From: Paraburkholderia acidicola
Lineage (GTDB): Bacteria; Pseudomonadota; Gammaproteobacteria; Burkholderiales; Burkholderiaceae
Direction: 5' to 3'
NCBI RefSeq assembly: GCF_002362315.1
Contig: NZ_MTZV01000002.1
Span: 496,001 to 560,000 of the forward strand
DNA: 64,000 nt
Part shown: positions 17,322 to 26,623 of the stretch, piece after piece
Position numbering within the stretch: the first letter of the stretch is position 1
Layout of the letters: every line of letters begins with the position of its first letter
Translations under genes and position numbers: made by a program
The notes under the pieces: generated by a model
Databases searched by the model: none
Told to the model about the DNA's origin: nothing
The model's input: only the letters and a program-made list of their open reading frames with translations

Positions 17322-18731
17322 TCAGCCGACAACCGCCGCAGGCGCATCGCCCGAGCGCTGCAGATCGCGCATGAAGTTATCGCGCCACACCGACACGTTG
17401 TTCTCCCGCAGTTGCACGATCATGTCCCGATGGCGCGCCTGTCGCTCTTCGAGCGGCATCGTCAAGGCAGCCGCCAGCGCGTCCGCCATCCCGTCGATAT
17501 CCACCGGATTAACGATCAGTGCGCCGTGCAATTCCTGCGCCGCGCCGGCAAAACGCGACAGCACCAGCACGCCGGGGTTTTCCGGGTCCTGCGCCGAGAC
17601 ATATTCCTTCGCCACGAGGTTCATGCCATCGCGCAGCGGCGTGACATAGCCGACGTGCGCGGTGCGAAACAACGCCGCGAGCACCGAGCGCTCGTACTGC
17701 CGATGGATATATAGAATCGGCGTCCAGTCCAGTTCAGCAAAACGCCCGTTGATACGGCCCGACTCGCTCTCCAGTTGCAACCGGATGTCCTGATAGGCGT
17801 GCAGGTCGGCGCGCGTCGGCGGTGCGATCTGCAGAAACGACACCTTGTTGCGTTGCGCGGGCGTCTGTTCGAGCAGCCGCTCGAACGCACGGAAGCGCTC
17901 CACCAGTCCCTTCGAATAATCGAGCCGGTCGACGCTCATGATCAGCTTGCGCGCGTGCAGCGTCGCCTTCATCGTGCGCACGGGCTTGCCGCGCTCCCCG
18001 GCTTTCGCGAGTTCCGCGATCTCGTCGGGATAGACGCCGATCGGATAATCGGCGGCGTACAGCGTCCTGCCGAACGCACGCACGATGGTGGGCCGGCCAT
18101 GCGTTGCTTCGACGGTTCCCTCTGCTTCGTTGACGACGTAATCGCAGAACGCACGCAGATCCGGCGCGGTCTGGAAGCCGAGTAAATCGAACGAACACAG
18201 CGCCTCGACCAGCGCACGATGCGGCGGCACCGCGAGCAGCACCTGCGAAGCGGGAAACGGAATATGCAGGAAGAAGCCGATGCGATTCTTCACACCGGCT
18301 GAGCGCAGCGCCTGCGCGAATGGGATCAGATGGTAGTCGTGTACCCAGATCACATCGTCGGGCCGCAGCAGCGGCACCAGTTGCTGCGCGAGCCACGCGT
18401 TCACGCGGCAGTAGCCTTCGAACTCGTGGCGGTCGTACTGCAGCAGATCCGCACGATAGTGAAAGGCGGGCCACAGCGTCGCATTCGAAAAGCCGCGGTA
18501 GTACTGATCGTAGTCGCGCCGCACGAGGCCGATCGTCGCGAACGTGACGGGCCCGCGTTCTTCGACCTTGATCTGCGGCTGCCCGGAGCTCAGCACATCG
18601 CCGCTCCATCCGAACCACATGCCGCCGGTTTCCTTCAGCGCGTCGTACACGCCGACCGCGAGACCGCCGGCGGCGGGCCCGCCCTCCGAAATCGGCGCCA
18701 CGCGATTCGATACGATGATCAGTCGGCTCAT
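17322..18731 (-). CDS. otsA: Alpha,alpha-trehalose-phosphate synthase
   Basis: This 469-residue GT20 enzyme transfers glucose from UDP-glucose to glucose-6-phosphate. Family features are the N-terminal SNRVAPI followed by the Gly-rich AAGGLAVG loop, the WVHDYHL motif (about residue 125), FFLHIPFP shortly after, the [10 protein letters not shown] donor site (about 260) and the [11 protein letters not shown]-terminal motif. The ATG at 18731 is preferred to the GTG three codons upstream, as it starts exactly at MSRLIIVSN. It lies 55 nt downstream of otsB in the same direction, so otsB-otsA is an operon for trehalose synthesis under osmotic or stationary stress. Confidence 0.95.
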   Translation of the reverse strand: MSRLIIVSNRVAPISEGGPAAGGLAVGVYDALKETGGMWFGWSGDVLSSGQPQIKVEERGPVTFATIGLVRRDYDQYYRGFSNATLWPAFHYRADLLQYDRHEFEGYCRVNAWLAQQLVPLLRPDDVIWVHDYHLIPFAQALRSAGVKNRIGFFLHIPFPASQVLLAVPPHRALVEALCSFDLLGFQTAPDLRAFCDYVVNEAEGTVEATHGRPTIVRAFGRTLYAADYPIGVYPDEIAELAKAGERGKPVRTMKATLHARKLIMSVDRLDYSKGLVERFRAFERLLEQTPAQRNKVSFLQIAPPTRADLHAYQDIRLQLESESGRINGRFAELDWTPILYIHRQYERSVLAALFRTAHVGYVTPLRDGMNLVAKEYVSAQDPENPGVLVLSRFAGAAQELHGALIVNPVDIDGMADALAAALTMPLEERQARHRDMIVQLRENNVSVWRDNFMRDLQRSGDAPAAVVG

Positions 18732-18786
18732 GACCTGCACGCTCCGTGCAAAAACAGTCCCATCACGTTCATTCGACTACGCTCAT

Positions 18787-19536
18787 TCATGCACCGCGTG
18801 CCGCCGCGACCAGCGCAGCCAGCCACACGTGCAGCGCCCGCACAGAGTCGACGCGACTGTGTGCAATCGTCTCGCCGGCTCCGACCTTGATCGACAGGCC
18901 GCCGTATTCGTTGACGACGGCGAAGCCTTTTTCGTCGGTCAGGTCGTCCCCGGCAAATACCGGACGACGGCCCGCGAACGGCGGCTCGTCGAGAAACGCA
19001 CGCAGCGCGCGGCCCTTGTCGACGTCCTTCGGCTTGATCTCGTAGACCATCTTGCCGGGTTGCAGCACGTACGTCTCCGGATAGTCGGCAACGAGACGGC
19101 CGGTGGCCTCACGCGCAAGCGGCTCGCGATCGGGCGCGTTGCGGTAGTGCAGCGCGATCGCAGCGCCCTTGATCTCCAGCAGCATGCCGGGGTTCTGGTT
19201 CACAACCTGTGCCAGCACCTGCTCCATGCGCAGCAGACGTTCGTCGTTAAAACCGATGCGCTGGGTATCGCCGTTCGCATCGCGCCGCTCGGCGCCGTGC
19301 AGACCTGCGATCGGCAGATCGGGCATACCGAGAAACGTATCGATGCTGTCGATGCCGCGTCCCGACACGATCGCCACCGCGCCATGGGTGAGGCGTCGCA
19401 GTTCGGTCAGTAGCGCGAGGGTGTCGGGCTGCACGAGTACGCCGTCGGGTGTCGGCGCCAGTTCGACGAGCGTGCCGTCGAAGTCGAAGAAGAATGCGGT
19501 CTCCGCGGGAGACAGAACAGCCGGAAGTGCTTGCAT
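18787..19536 (-). CDS. otsB: Trehalose-6-phosphate phosphatase
   Basis: This 249-residue HAD-superfamily phosphatase removes phosphate from trehalose-6-phosphate. The nucleophile motif DFDGTLVEL is at about residues 17-25, motif II is VSGRG with an alpha/beta cap following, and motif III/IV is FAGDDLTDEKGF. The ATG at 19536 is chosen because the longer frame has 32 residues unlike the family. It is first in the otsBA operon. The coding strand overlaps only shadows of the opposite strand, and the next gene upstream is divergent. Confidence 0.94.
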   Translation of the reverse strand: MQALPAVLSPAETAFFFDFDGTLVELAPTPDGVLVQPDTLALLTELRRLTHGAVAIVSGRGIDSIDTFLGMPDLPIAGLHGAERRDANGDTQRIGFNDERLLRMEQVLAQVVNQNPGMLLEIKGAAIALHYRNAPDREPLAREATGRLVADYPETYVLQPGKMVYEIKPKDVDKGRALRAFLDEPPFAGRRPVFAGDDLTDEKGFAVVNEYGGLSIKVGAGETIAHSRVDSVRALHVWLAALVAAARGA

Positions 19537-19877
19537 CGGTTTTATCTTGCCTCTCAGCTGGGTGCAGCCGGAAAAGTGTGCGCATCTTACCGCGCATCCG
19601 GTCATTTTTCGAGAAAGTAAGCCTGCGCGCAATGCTGGTGGGCGTGACGGGCCGATCGGGTCAGGTTACTGCGTTCAAAAGCAGAACGATCGGATTTCAA
19701 TGTGCTTTCAGTGCTCTGCGGCATATTGCCTCGTCCTGCGCGGGCTCGCCCCGTGGCGGCAACGAGAGCCGGCAATTTGCGCTAGAGTCGCAGCCACGAT
19801 GGCCTGTGCCGCTCGCGTCAGGTATTGAATCGAGTGCCCACCGCCGTCTTTGTTCCCCTGAATTCTTCCGCTACACC
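19537..19877. other. 341-bp divergent intergenic region
   Basis: This lies between otsB and the Sco1-like gene. A minus-strand TAAGAT could be a -10 for otsB, but the -35 is poor. No convincing operator, terminator or small gene is seen. The upstream part of the Sco1-like open frame runs through here without family similarity and is treated as non-coding. Confidence 0.4.
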
Positions 19878-20531
19878 ATGCAAACGCAATCGCTTCGCCG
19901 TCGCGCGAGCCTGATACGCACGCGACTCCCGCGCATGCTCGCGCTGTGCGCAGCGCTCGGCATACTGGGTGCGACCGGCACGCTCACCGGTTGCTCGCGC
20001 GAAGCCGCGCCCTGGAAACTGACCGATGTGACCGGCCATCTGCCGGATCTCTCGTTCTCGCTCACCGGCGACGACGGCAAGCCCGCTACCGGCGATACGT
20101 TCAAAGGCCGCACGTCGCTGGTCTATTTCGGCTACACGCACTGTCCCGATGTCTGCCCCGAAACGATGGCGCGGCTGATGCAGGTGCTGACCGAACTCGG
20201 TCCCGATGCGCAGCAGGTGCGCATCCTGTTCGTGACCGTCGATCCGGCACGCGATACCCCTAAAGCGCTGCACGACTATCTCGGCGCATTCGATGCGCAA
20301 CATGCGCGCGGCCTGACGGGCAGCGACAGGCAGATCGAATCGATGGCGCAGCGCTACCGTGTTGCCTATCAGATGGAAAAGCGCGATCCGAACGGCGACT
20401 ACGAAGTGACGCATAGTTCGGCCGTGTACGTCTTCGACGCCGAGGGCCACGCACGCCTGCTCGCCACCGATCAAGACTCGCCCGACGTCATCGCGCACGA
20501 CGTGCGTCGTATCATCGACGCCCACTCCTGA
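19878..20531 (+). CDS. SCO1/SenC/PrrC-family copper chaperone, lipoprotein
   Basis: This 217-residue protein is probably membrane-anchored and inserts copper into the CuA site of cytochrome c oxidase or supplies thiol redox for it. It has an N-terminal hydrophobic segment with lipobox LTGC (Cys39), then a thioredoxin fold with the copper ligands Cys89 and Cys93 (CPDVC) and His179 (VTHSS). The ATG is at 19878, since residues of the longer frame do not fit a signal sequence. The PCuAC-domain gene starts 19 nt after it and a CtaG-like gene follows, so the three form a copper-delivery cassette. The oxidase subunits themselves are not in the window. Confidence 0.9.
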   Translation: MQTQSLRRRASLIRTRLPRMLALCAALGILGATGTLTGCSREAAPWKLTDVTGHLPDLSFSLTGDDGKPATGDTFKGRTSLVYFGYTHCPDVCPETMARLMQVLTELGPDAQQVRILFVTVDPARDTPKALHDYLGAFDAQHARGLTGSDRQIESMAQRYRVAYQMEKRDPNGDYEVTHSSAVYVFDAEGHARLLATDQDSPDVIAHDVRRIIDAHS

Positions 20532-20550
20532 TCTTTGTTTGCTCGCCCCC

Positions 20551-21030
20551 ATGACGATTTCGCTCACTTCACACCGATTTGCACACACCGCTGCTGGTCT
20601 TTGTGCGCTTGCCTTTGCGACCATCACGCTACCGCTGGCACACGCCACGGCGGCTACACCGGCGATCACCGCGCAGAACGCCTGGGTACGCTGGCTGCCC
20701 GGCGCGCTACCTGCTGCGGGCTATGTAACGCTCGCCAATAGCAGCAACAAACCGGTCGATCTCGTCGACGTCTCGAGCAACGACTACGGTAGCGCGATGC
20801 TGCATCAAACGGTGTCGGCGGGTTCGACGCAGAAGATGGTGATGGTCGACAAGCTGACCGTGCCCGCGCACGGTAGCGTATCGATTGCACCGGGCGGCTA
20901 TCACCTGATGCTCGAAGACGCGAAGCACGCGATCGCCCCCGGCAACACCGTGCATCTGCAGTTGCACTTCTCCGACGGCGAAACGCTCGACACGCCGTTT
21001 GCGGTCAAACCGCCTGCCCAGCAAAACTGA
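20551..21030 (+). CDS. Periplasmic PCuAC-domain copper chaperone
   Basis: This 159-residue protein has a cleavable signal peptide (about residues 1-35, ending in AHA-TAA) and a PCuAC (DUF461) domain. The Cu(I)-binding H(M)x10Mx21HxM pattern appears as MLHQTV...QKMVM...YHLML. PCuAC proteins pass copper to Sco1 or directly to the oxidase CuA centre, which fits its place between the Sco-like and CtaG-like genes. The ATG at 20551 is used; a TTG four codons upstream is not needed. It is 10 nt ahead of the next gene. Confidence 0.88.
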   Translation: MTISLTSHRFAHTAAGLCALAFATITLPLAHATAATPAITAQNAWVRWLPGALPAAGYVTLANSSNKPVDLVDVSSNDYGSAMLHQTVSAGSTQKMVMVDKLTVPAHGSVSIAPGGYHLMLEDAKHAIAPGNTVHLQLHFSDGETLDTPFAVKPPAQQN

Positions 21031-21039
21031 TCGCGCTCG

Positions 21040-21930
21040 ATGAACCTGCTCTACTGGCTCGACCCGTGGGAACCGTCGCCGACCGTGGTCATCGTCATGT
21101 TGACCGCTGCGATCCTGTTCGCGCGTGGGGCGCACAAGGCCAAGGTGTCGGTGCGCCGGCGCATCTCGTTCTGGTTCGGACTCGGTGCGCTGTACGTCGC
21201 GCTGCATACACGGCTCGACTACTTCTTCGAGCATGAGTTCTTCATGCATCGCACGCAGCATCTGGTGCTGCATCACCTCGGCCCGTTCTTTATCGCGCTG
21301 TCTTATCCCGGCGCAGCGTTGCGCGCCGGGATCCCGTTCCGCTGGCGCCAGCGCTTCCTGCGCCCTACGCTCGCGACGCGCCCGGTGCGCGCGATTCTCG
21401 ACGTGCTGATGCATCCGGTCGTCGCGGTTGCGCTGTTCGTCGGGTTGATCTACTTCTGGTTGCTGTCGCCGATTCACTTTGTCGCGATGCTCGACTGGCG
21501 GCTGTATCGCGTGATGAACTGGAGCATGGCTATCGATGGCCTGATGTTCTGGTGGCTCGTCCTCGATCCGCGGCCCGCTCCGCCCGCGCGGCTCTCGCCG
21601 GGACGACGGGTGCTCGTCGTGATCGCGGCGATTCCGCCGCAGATCGTGCTCGGTGCGTTCATCTTCTTTTCATCGCGCGAACTGTACCCGGTGTATTCGA
21701 TCTGCGGGCGCGCGTTCACGTGGCTTAGCCCGATGCGCGATCAGCAGATCGGCGGTCTTCTGCTGTGGATTCCCGGTTCGATGATGAGCGTGATCGGCGC
21801 CGTGTTCGCGCTGCGCAATTGGATGCGACTGTCGGCACGGGCACGGCTGCGCAGCGGGCATATCGGGCGGGCTTCGTCGCTCACGTCGAACGCAGTGGAT
21901 ACAACGAGCCCGCAACCCGCGCGCAGCTGA
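21040..21930 (+). CDS. CtaG/caa3-type cytochrome c oxidase assembly protein
   Basis: This 296-residue polytopic inner-membrane protein has about seven helices. It matches the CtaG_Caa3 family: an N-terminal LLYWLDPWEPSP, the THR... HRTQHLVLHHLGPF helix with conserved histidines that may bind copper, and a GLLLWIPGSMMSVIG helix near the end. It is third in the Sco-PCuAC-CtaG set. It is distinct from the Cox11-type CtaG. The C-terminal 25 residues are polar and variable. Confidence 0.85.
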   Translation: MNLLYWLDPWEPSPTVVIVMLTAAILFARGAHKAKVSVRRRISFWFGLGALYVALHTRLDYFFEHEFFMHRTQHLVLHHLGPFFIALSYPGAALRAGIPFRWRQRFLRPTLATRPVRAILDVLMHPVVAVALFVGLIYFWLLSPIHFVAMLDWRLYRVMNWSMAIDGLMFWWLVLDPRPAPPARLSPGRRVLVVIAAIPPQIVLGAFIFFSSRELYPVYSICGRAFTWLSPMRDQQIGGLLLWIPGSMMSVIGAVFALRNWMRLSARARLRSGHIGRASSLTSNAVDTTSPQPARS

Positions 21931-21961
21931 TTACGGCATGCGACGGCGCCGTCCGATCGTT

Positions 21962-22471
21962 TCAGGTTGAACGCATCCAGACGTGCAGAATGCCGTCCTC
22001 GTCGTGTACATCGGAGATCGACTCGAAACCAAACGCCGCGTAGAACGGCTGCAAATGCGCCTGCGCATGCAGACGAATCGGCACACCAGGCCACTGCGCG
22101 TAGATATGAGTCAATGCACGTTCGAGCAGCGCGCGACCGATGCCCATGCCGCGAAAATCAGGCATCGTCAGTACGCGGCCGATGCGGATATCGGTGTCGT
22201 CGGCGCCGTTGCCATCAGGTAGCAACACGCGCAGATAGCCGGCGAGCGTCGGCCGCGTATGGCTGAAGGTGCTGTACGCGCTCAGATGCCACGCCTGCGT
22301 ATCGAGCCCGTCGACGTCGCCATAGACGCAGTGCTGCTCGACCACGAACACGGCACTGCGGGCCGCGAGGATGTCGTAGACCTCGGCCGGAGCGAGATCG
22401 TCGAACGCTTTCCAGCGCCATTCGAAACGGGAGGTTGCCGCCTGTGCGTCGGCGTGCTGGGGATCGGTCAT
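21962..22471 (-). CDS. elaA: GNAT-family N-acetyltransferase, ElaA type
   Basis: This 169-residue acetyl-CoA-dependent acyltransferase matches ElaA: WRWKAFDDLAPAEVYDILAARSAVFVVEQHCVY near the N-terminus and the acetyl-CoA pyrophosphate loop RGMGIGRALLERAL (about residue 108). It ends with the typical PFYAAFGFESISDVHDEDGI-type strand. The gene is monocistronic and converges on the CtaG-like gene with 31 nt between stops. The physiological substrate of ElaA is not known. Confidence 0.85.
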   Translation of the reverse strand: MTDPQHADAQAATSRFEWRWKAFDDLAPAEVYDILAARSAVFVVEQHCVYGDVDGLDTQAWHLSAYSTFSHTRPTLAGYLRVLLPDGNGADDTDIRIGRVLTMPDFRGMGIGRALLERALTHIYAQWPGVPIRLHAQAHLQPFYAAFGFESISDVHDEDGILHVWMRST

Positions 22472-22674
22472 GGAGTGTGGTCGGGAAAATGCGCGAGGCG
22501 TGAGCGGATGGCTCGATTATGCCGGGACCGGCCGATGATCGCCAACTGTACGCGTTGCAGGCTGTCTCGCGGTGGCGTCTTCAAGCAACCCGCTAACGCA
22601 GTGCGCTGGCCACATCGTCGTATCGGCTACCATCGTCGTCTCGTACCACTTCGTGATTCACCGCCCTCGCTCCC

Positions 22675-23058
22675 ATGACGCGTACTTCCCTTGTGATCCG
22701 TCTGGTTTTCGCAATCTGTCTGCTCGCCGCGAGCGTCAATCACATTGTCGCCGTCGTGCAGCATGGCCCGCTGTGGGACTATGGCTTCGGCTCGCGCGCA
22801 CCATTCGCGAGCCGCATCTACTGGAGCGCACTGACGCTGTTCGACCCGCTCGCGATCGTGCTGCTGTTCCTGCGACCACGAGCAGGCATCGTGCTGACGG
22901 TACTGATCATCGTCAGCGACGTCATACACAACACGTACTATGTTGCGATGGCCGACTTGTGGACTGCGCCGTTCTATCTGTCGCAGGTCGTGTTCCTTGT
23001 GTTCGTGCTCGCCGTTGCACCGCTTGCATGGCGCAAGCACGCCGCAGCACGGCAGTAA
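22675..23058 (+). CDS. Small four-helix membrane protein, unknown
   Basis: The family is not recognised. The 127-residue product is almost entirely hydrophobic, with helices at about residues 8-27, 47-66, 70-90 and 96-117 and the conserved-looking motifs NHIVAVVQHGPLWDYG and SDVIHNTYYV. It lies 40 nt before the DapD-like gene and probably shares its transcript. No strong ribosome-binding site precedes the ATG. Confidence 0.6.
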   Translation: MTRTSLVIRLVFAICLLAASVNHIVAVVQHGPLWDYGFGSRAPFASRIYWSALTLFDPLAIVLLFLRPRAGIVLTVLIIVSDVIHNTYYVAMADLWTAPFYLSQVVFLVFVLAVAPLAWRKHAAARQ

Positions 23059-23098
23059 TCAACATCGCGATGTCGCGGCACAGAAAGGAGAAACTTCG

Positions 23099-24001
23099 AT
23101 GACGACGCTTCAACGAACCGGCCACCGCTACCGGGACACGGAAACCGGCAAGACGATCGACGTGTGGTTCCCGCAATCAGGCGCGACACTCAAGCGCGGT
23201 TGTCTCGCAGAGAAAGTCGGGTTGATAGCAGGCGACTTCATCGACGTCACGATCGAATCCTTCGACACACCGCCCGCCTCGACCGAAGACGCGTACCTTC
23301 GGCTGCATCTGCTATCGGAGCGGACCGTACAACCGAACGCGATCAATCTCGACGGAATCTTCGGCTGGCTGCCGAACGTGGCGTGGACCTCGGCCGGACC
23401 TGTACTGCCCCACAACGTCGATACCCTGCGCGATCGCGTGGCGGCCGAGTTTCATCACCTGACCGTAGCGTCAGTCGATCGCTTCCCGCGCATGACCGAC
23501 TACGTCGTACCCGACGGTGTGCGCGTCGCCGACGCGGACCGCGTGAGACTCGGTGCGCATCTGGCCGCAGGAACCACCGTGATGCACGAAGGGTTCGTGA
23601 ACTTCAATGCGGGCACGCTGGGCGAATCGATGGTGGAAGGCCGGGTGACACCCGGCGTGACGGTCGGCAAAAATTCGGACGTCGGCGCGGGCTCGTCGAT
23701 CATGGGCACGCTGTCCGGCGGCGGCAAAACGAAGAATGCGATCGGCGAGCGCAGTCTGCTCGGCGCGAACGCGGGCATCGGCATTTCGCTTGGCGACGAG
23801 TGCATCGTCGAAGCGGGCCTTTACGTGACTGCAGGATCGAAAGTGAAGATGCCCGATGGCAGCGTCGTCGCGGCGAGAACGCTATCGGGTCGCTCGGGAT
23901 TGCTGTTTCGCAGAAACAGCCAGACGGGCGCAGTCGAAGTGCTCGCGACCGACTCATCCCGTTGGGGAGGATTGAACACCGCGCTGCATAGCAACGACTA
24001 G
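23099..24001 (+). CDS. dapD: Tetrahydrodipicolinate N-succinyltransferase of the Pseudomonas/Mycobacterium type (DapD-like paralogue)
   Basis: This 300-residue left-handed beta-helix acyltransferase should succinylate tetrahydrodipicolinate in lysine/diaminopimelate synthesis. The diagnostic core is FPRMTDYVVPDGVRVADADRVRLGAHLA followed by TTVMHEGFVNFNAGTLG, SIMGTLSGGG, GANAGIGISLGD and LLFRRNS. This is the long DapD type known from Pseudomonas and actinobacteria, not the 275-residue type usual in Burkholderiales. The AGGAG 9 nt before the ATG fixes the start at 23099; the longer frame into the preceding gene is rejected. Being outside any dap cluster, it may be a second copy or a related acyltransferase. 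Confidence 0.8.
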   Translation: MTTLQRTGHRYRDTETGKTIDVWFPQSGATLKRGCLAEKVGLIAGDFIDVTIESFDTPPASTEDAYLRLHLLSERTVQPNAINLDGIFGWLPNVAWTSAGPVLPHNVDTLRDRVAAEFHHLTVASVDRFPRMTDYVVPDGVRVADADRVRLGAHLAAGTTVMHEGFVNFNAGTLGESMVEGRVTPGVTVGKNSDVGAGSSIMGTLSGGGKTKNAIGERSLLGANAGIGISLGDECIVEAGLYVTAGSKVKMPDGSVVAARTLSGRSGLLFRRNSQTGAVEVLATDSSRWGGLNTALHSND

Positions 24002-24011
24002 ATCGATGCGC

Positions 24012-24046
24012 GATGCGGGACGCTGCGCCATGCGGCATCCCGCGTC
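24012..24046. terminator. Hairpin between the convergent dapD-like and DUF2501 genes
   Basis: Arms GATGCGGGA and TCCCGCGTC pair with one mismatch around a 17-nt loop that can itself fold. There is no T run. Confidence 0.35.
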
Positions 24047-24052
24047 ATGCAT

Positions 24053-24517
24053 TTACAGCAGTGACTTCCCTTGCGACAGGATCTTGTCGCAGACCTGCTT
24101 CGTGACCTGCTCTTTCAGGCCGCCACCGCTCAGGTCGACCTGCTTGCCGTTGCTGCCGCTCAGGATGCCCTGGGAGCCCTGGGTGTAGCCGCTATCGGAA
24201 GTGGACGAACCGCCGGGCAGCTTGCTCATCAGCGAGTCCTTGACGGACGACGCGCTGTCGCCGCTCAGGTAATTGTTCTTGATGCAGAACTGCAGTATGC
24301 CGGCGACGTTACCGGTGCTGCCCGAGGTCAGCGACGACCCCGGCAATGAGCTGCCGAGCCCACCGAGATTGCCAAGGCTGCCCAGTCCACCAGAAGACGA
24401 ACTGTTCGACCCGCCCCCTGGCAGCAGATTGCCGAGTTGCGCATGCGCGGCCGAGAACGGCAGCAATGCCGCGAACAGGATTCCTGCAGCTGCGGTGCGA
24501 TACGTGCGTACTTTCAT
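24053..24517 (-). CDS. DUF2501 (YjjA-like) secreted protein
   Basis: This 154-residue protein has a signal peptide ending at AHA (about residue 26), a Ser/Gly-rich low-complexity stretch (residues 27-75) and a C-terminal DUF2501 domain with two conserved cysteines (LQFCIKNNYL and KQVCDKILSQ) that probably form a disulfide. AGGAGG lies 6 nt before the ATG at 24517 but abuts the ATG two codons earlier, so the inner start is chosen. It is located in the periplasm or outer envelope; function unknown. Confidence 0.8.
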   Translation of the reverse strand: MKVRTYRTAAAGILFAALLPFSAAHAQLGNLLPGGGSNSSSSGGLGSLGNLGGLGSSLPGSSLTSGSTGNVAGILQFCIKNNYLSGDSASSVKDSLMSKLPGGSSTSDSGYTQGSQGILSGSNGKQVDLSGGGLKEQVTKQVCDKILSQGKSLL

Positions 24518-24765
24518 ACTCATCCTCCTTGGGTCGGCTGAAGTTGTTTCTACTTACTATAGTGCTTTTGACACCTACGACCGGCACGGACCCGTACGGT
24601 TCAGTCGAATTGTGCTGCTCGTGATCCGAAGTACGTCGATCGTCACGCACGTCGGATCTGAACATGAGACTCACGGGTACTCATAGCGCATAGGCAGACC
24701 GTATTCGTCGATTCGCGGGTCTGCCAGGTACCCGCAACACCCGCGCCCCGACGAACGATGCTTCG

Positions 24766-25446
24766 TTAGCCCGCGCCGACAATTCCGTTGCCATCGACCC
24801 GCACACGTTGACCGACGCCGAATTCAGGCGGACGTTGATAGGTCATCACACGCGTCGAGCCGTCGGGCATGCGCACACGGACCTGGTAGTCGGTCTCGCT
24901 GCGCAGATGTTGCTCGGCAGTGTTACCCGCGAGGCCACCGGCCAGCACGCCGACAATCGTCGCCGCAGTGCGGCCGTTGCCGCGTCCGAACTGGTTGCCG
25001 AGCAGGCCACCGGCCGCCGCGCCGCCGACAGCACCGAGGCCGGTGCCATGGCCTTGCTGCGTAACCGGCGTAATCGATTCGACGGTGCCGACATCGCGAT
25101 CGACCATCTCTTGCGGCTGCGGTTGAGGCTCATAGCGTGGTGCGGTATGCACCGGGCGCGAGGCCACATGGACGGGCCGTCGCACGACCGGCGCGGCCGG
25201 TTGCTGGACCACAGGCTGCTGAGCCTGGACCACCTGCGCGGGCTGCACGGCAGGCGTGGCGAGAGTCGCAGAAGCCGCAGCGACCTGTGCGCTCTGCTGC
25301 GCCGTGGACGGTGCATCGTCGCTGTGTGCCTTCGGCAGAATGCCGGTCATCGCTGCGATACCGACCGCGCTCGCAAGAATGACGGCGCCGGCCGCGGTTG
25401 CGACGAGCGGATGAATACGACTGGATGACTGATTTGCGTTGTCCAT
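24766..25446 (-). CDS. Glycine-zipper 2TM domain envelope protein
   Basis: This 226-residue protein has an N-terminal membrane anchor (about residues 13-34) and an Ala/Pro/Gln/Val-rich linker (residues 45-115). The C-terminal glycine-zipper domain (GLGAVGGAAAGGLLGNQFG... AGGLAGNTAEQ) ends with the small beta segment YQVRVRMPDGSTRVM. This is the Rickettsia 17-kDa antigen-like family seen in outer-membrane-associated proteins. GGAG precedes two adjacent ATGs; the second (25446) has better spacing. Function is structural or unknown. Confidence 0.75.
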   Translation of the reverse strand: MDNANQSSSRIHPLVATAAGAVILASAVGIAAMTGILPKAHSDDAPSTAQQSAQVAAASATLATPAVQPAQVVQAQQPVVQQPAAPVVRRPVHVASRPVHTAPRYEPQPQPQEMVDRDVGTVESITPVTQQGHGTGLGAVGGAAAGGLLGNQFGRGNGRTAATIVGVLAGGLAGNTAEQHLRSETDYQVRVRMPDGSTRVMTYQRPPEFGVGQRVRVDGNGIVGAG

Positions 25447-25714
25447 CATGATCTCCGGGCGATAGCCCTCGAGTGAAGATGGAGCGCAGTGTGGATCGTA
25501 AGGGGACTGAATTCAACGGCAACTTGTAACGGCCTGTACGCCCGCTGCGCGCGCAGGAAGCCGGCGGTGTGCACGCCATTTAACGTATGTCGACCGCAAA
25601 AGGGCGACAGATAAGGATCGGCAAAAATGGCCTGCGTGCATTTAACAATGCTGCGCATGGAACACTTTACCGATGGTTACAATCGACTTACTCAGAACGC
25701 AATGGCCAAGCGCT

Positions 25715-26623
25715 TCACGAGGAAACCATGGGCGCTTCGAACGATGTGTCGACCCCGCCCCCGCTGATCTCTCTCACGATCCAGTCGTTGAAGACCCGCA
25801 TCGCGTGCGTCGGTGCCTTGCCTTTCTGCATGGTCAGCCAGTAGCTGCCCGAGTCGACCTCGATATCGAACGGCTGGACGAGACGGCCCGCGCGTATCTC
25901 ATGCTCGAACATCGCGGTCGGTGCGAGCGCGACGCCGGCGCCCTGCATCGCGGCCTCGACCATCAGTCGAGATGAATCGAAGACGGGGCCGCGCACCGGA
26001 CGTGGCGGAATCCGCGCCGCTGCAAACCAGCTGGTCCAGTCGCCGATGCGATAGGAGCGCAGCAGCGTCTCGCCGGCGAGATCGCCGGGCACCTTCAGAC
26101 GTCTCGCGACCTCAGGAAGGCACAACGCGGACAACGGCGCATCGAGCAGCTTCAGCGCCAGCGAACCGGGCCACGTGCCGTCGCCGAAACGGATCGCGAA
26201 ATCGAGCCCTTCGGTCGCGAGATCGACGACGTTGTTGTTCGTCATGAGACGCAACTCGATGAACGGATGCGCGACGCGAAATGCCGTGAGTCGCGGCATC
26301 AACCAGCCGACAGCAAACGTACCGACCACGCCGACCGTCAGCACCTCGTGAAAGCGGCCGTTCTCGAATTGCCGCAGCACCGCTTCCATGCGATCGAATG
26401 CTTCGGTCAGCACGGGACAGAGCGCAAGACCCTCGTCGGTCATCGCGAGTCCGCGCGGCAAGCGCTTGAAGAGCGCCGTGCCGAGCCGCGCTTCGAGCAT
26501 CCTGACCTGCTGGCTGATCGCGGCTTGCGTGACGCTCAGTTCAAGCGCCGCCTTGGTAAAACTCAGATGTCGCGCTGACGATTCGAACGCGCGAAGCGCA
26601 TTGAGCGGTAGCTGGAGTCGCAT
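25715..26623 (-). CDS. LysR-family regulator (AmpR/GcvA-like), divergent from the beta-lactamase
   Basis: This 302-residue regulator has an N-terminal winged HTH at residues 5-64 with LNALRAFESSARHLSFTKAA and TQAAISQQVRMLE, closest to AmpR/GcvA-type LysR proteins, plus a two-lobe effector domain (GVVGTFAVGWLMPRL onward). It is transcribed away from the class D beta-lactamase gene 140 bp upstream, the standard ampR-bla arrangement in which the regulator responds to muropeptides. A nagZ gene for muropeptide processing is in the same window (35876) but not linked. The inducer role is inferred from this layout. Confidence 0.86.
   Translation of the reverse strand: MRLQLPLNALRAFESSARHLSFTKAALELSVTQAAISQQVRMLEARLGTALFKRLPRGLAMTDEGLALCPVLTEAFDRMEAVLRQFENGRFHEVLTVGVVGTFAVGWLMPRLTAFRVAHPFIELRLMTNNNVVDLATEGLDFAIRFGDGTWPGSLALKLLDAPLSALCLPEVARRLKVPGDLAGETLLRSYRIGDWTSWFAAARIPPRPVRGPVFDSSRLMVEAAMQGAGVALAPTAMFEHEIRAGRLVQPFDIEVDSGSYWLTMQKGKAPTHAMRVFNDWIVREISGGGVDTSFEAPMVSS

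Noticed and set aside
19449..19877. A longer start for the Sco1-like gene
   Set aside because: The extra residues overlap otsB, and the signal peptide/lipobox begins correctly after the ATG at 19878.
21942..21953. Palindrome GACGGCGCCGTC as a terminator between the CtaG-like gene and elaA
   Set aside because: It leaves no loop and there is no T run; it may be chance in GC-rich DNA.
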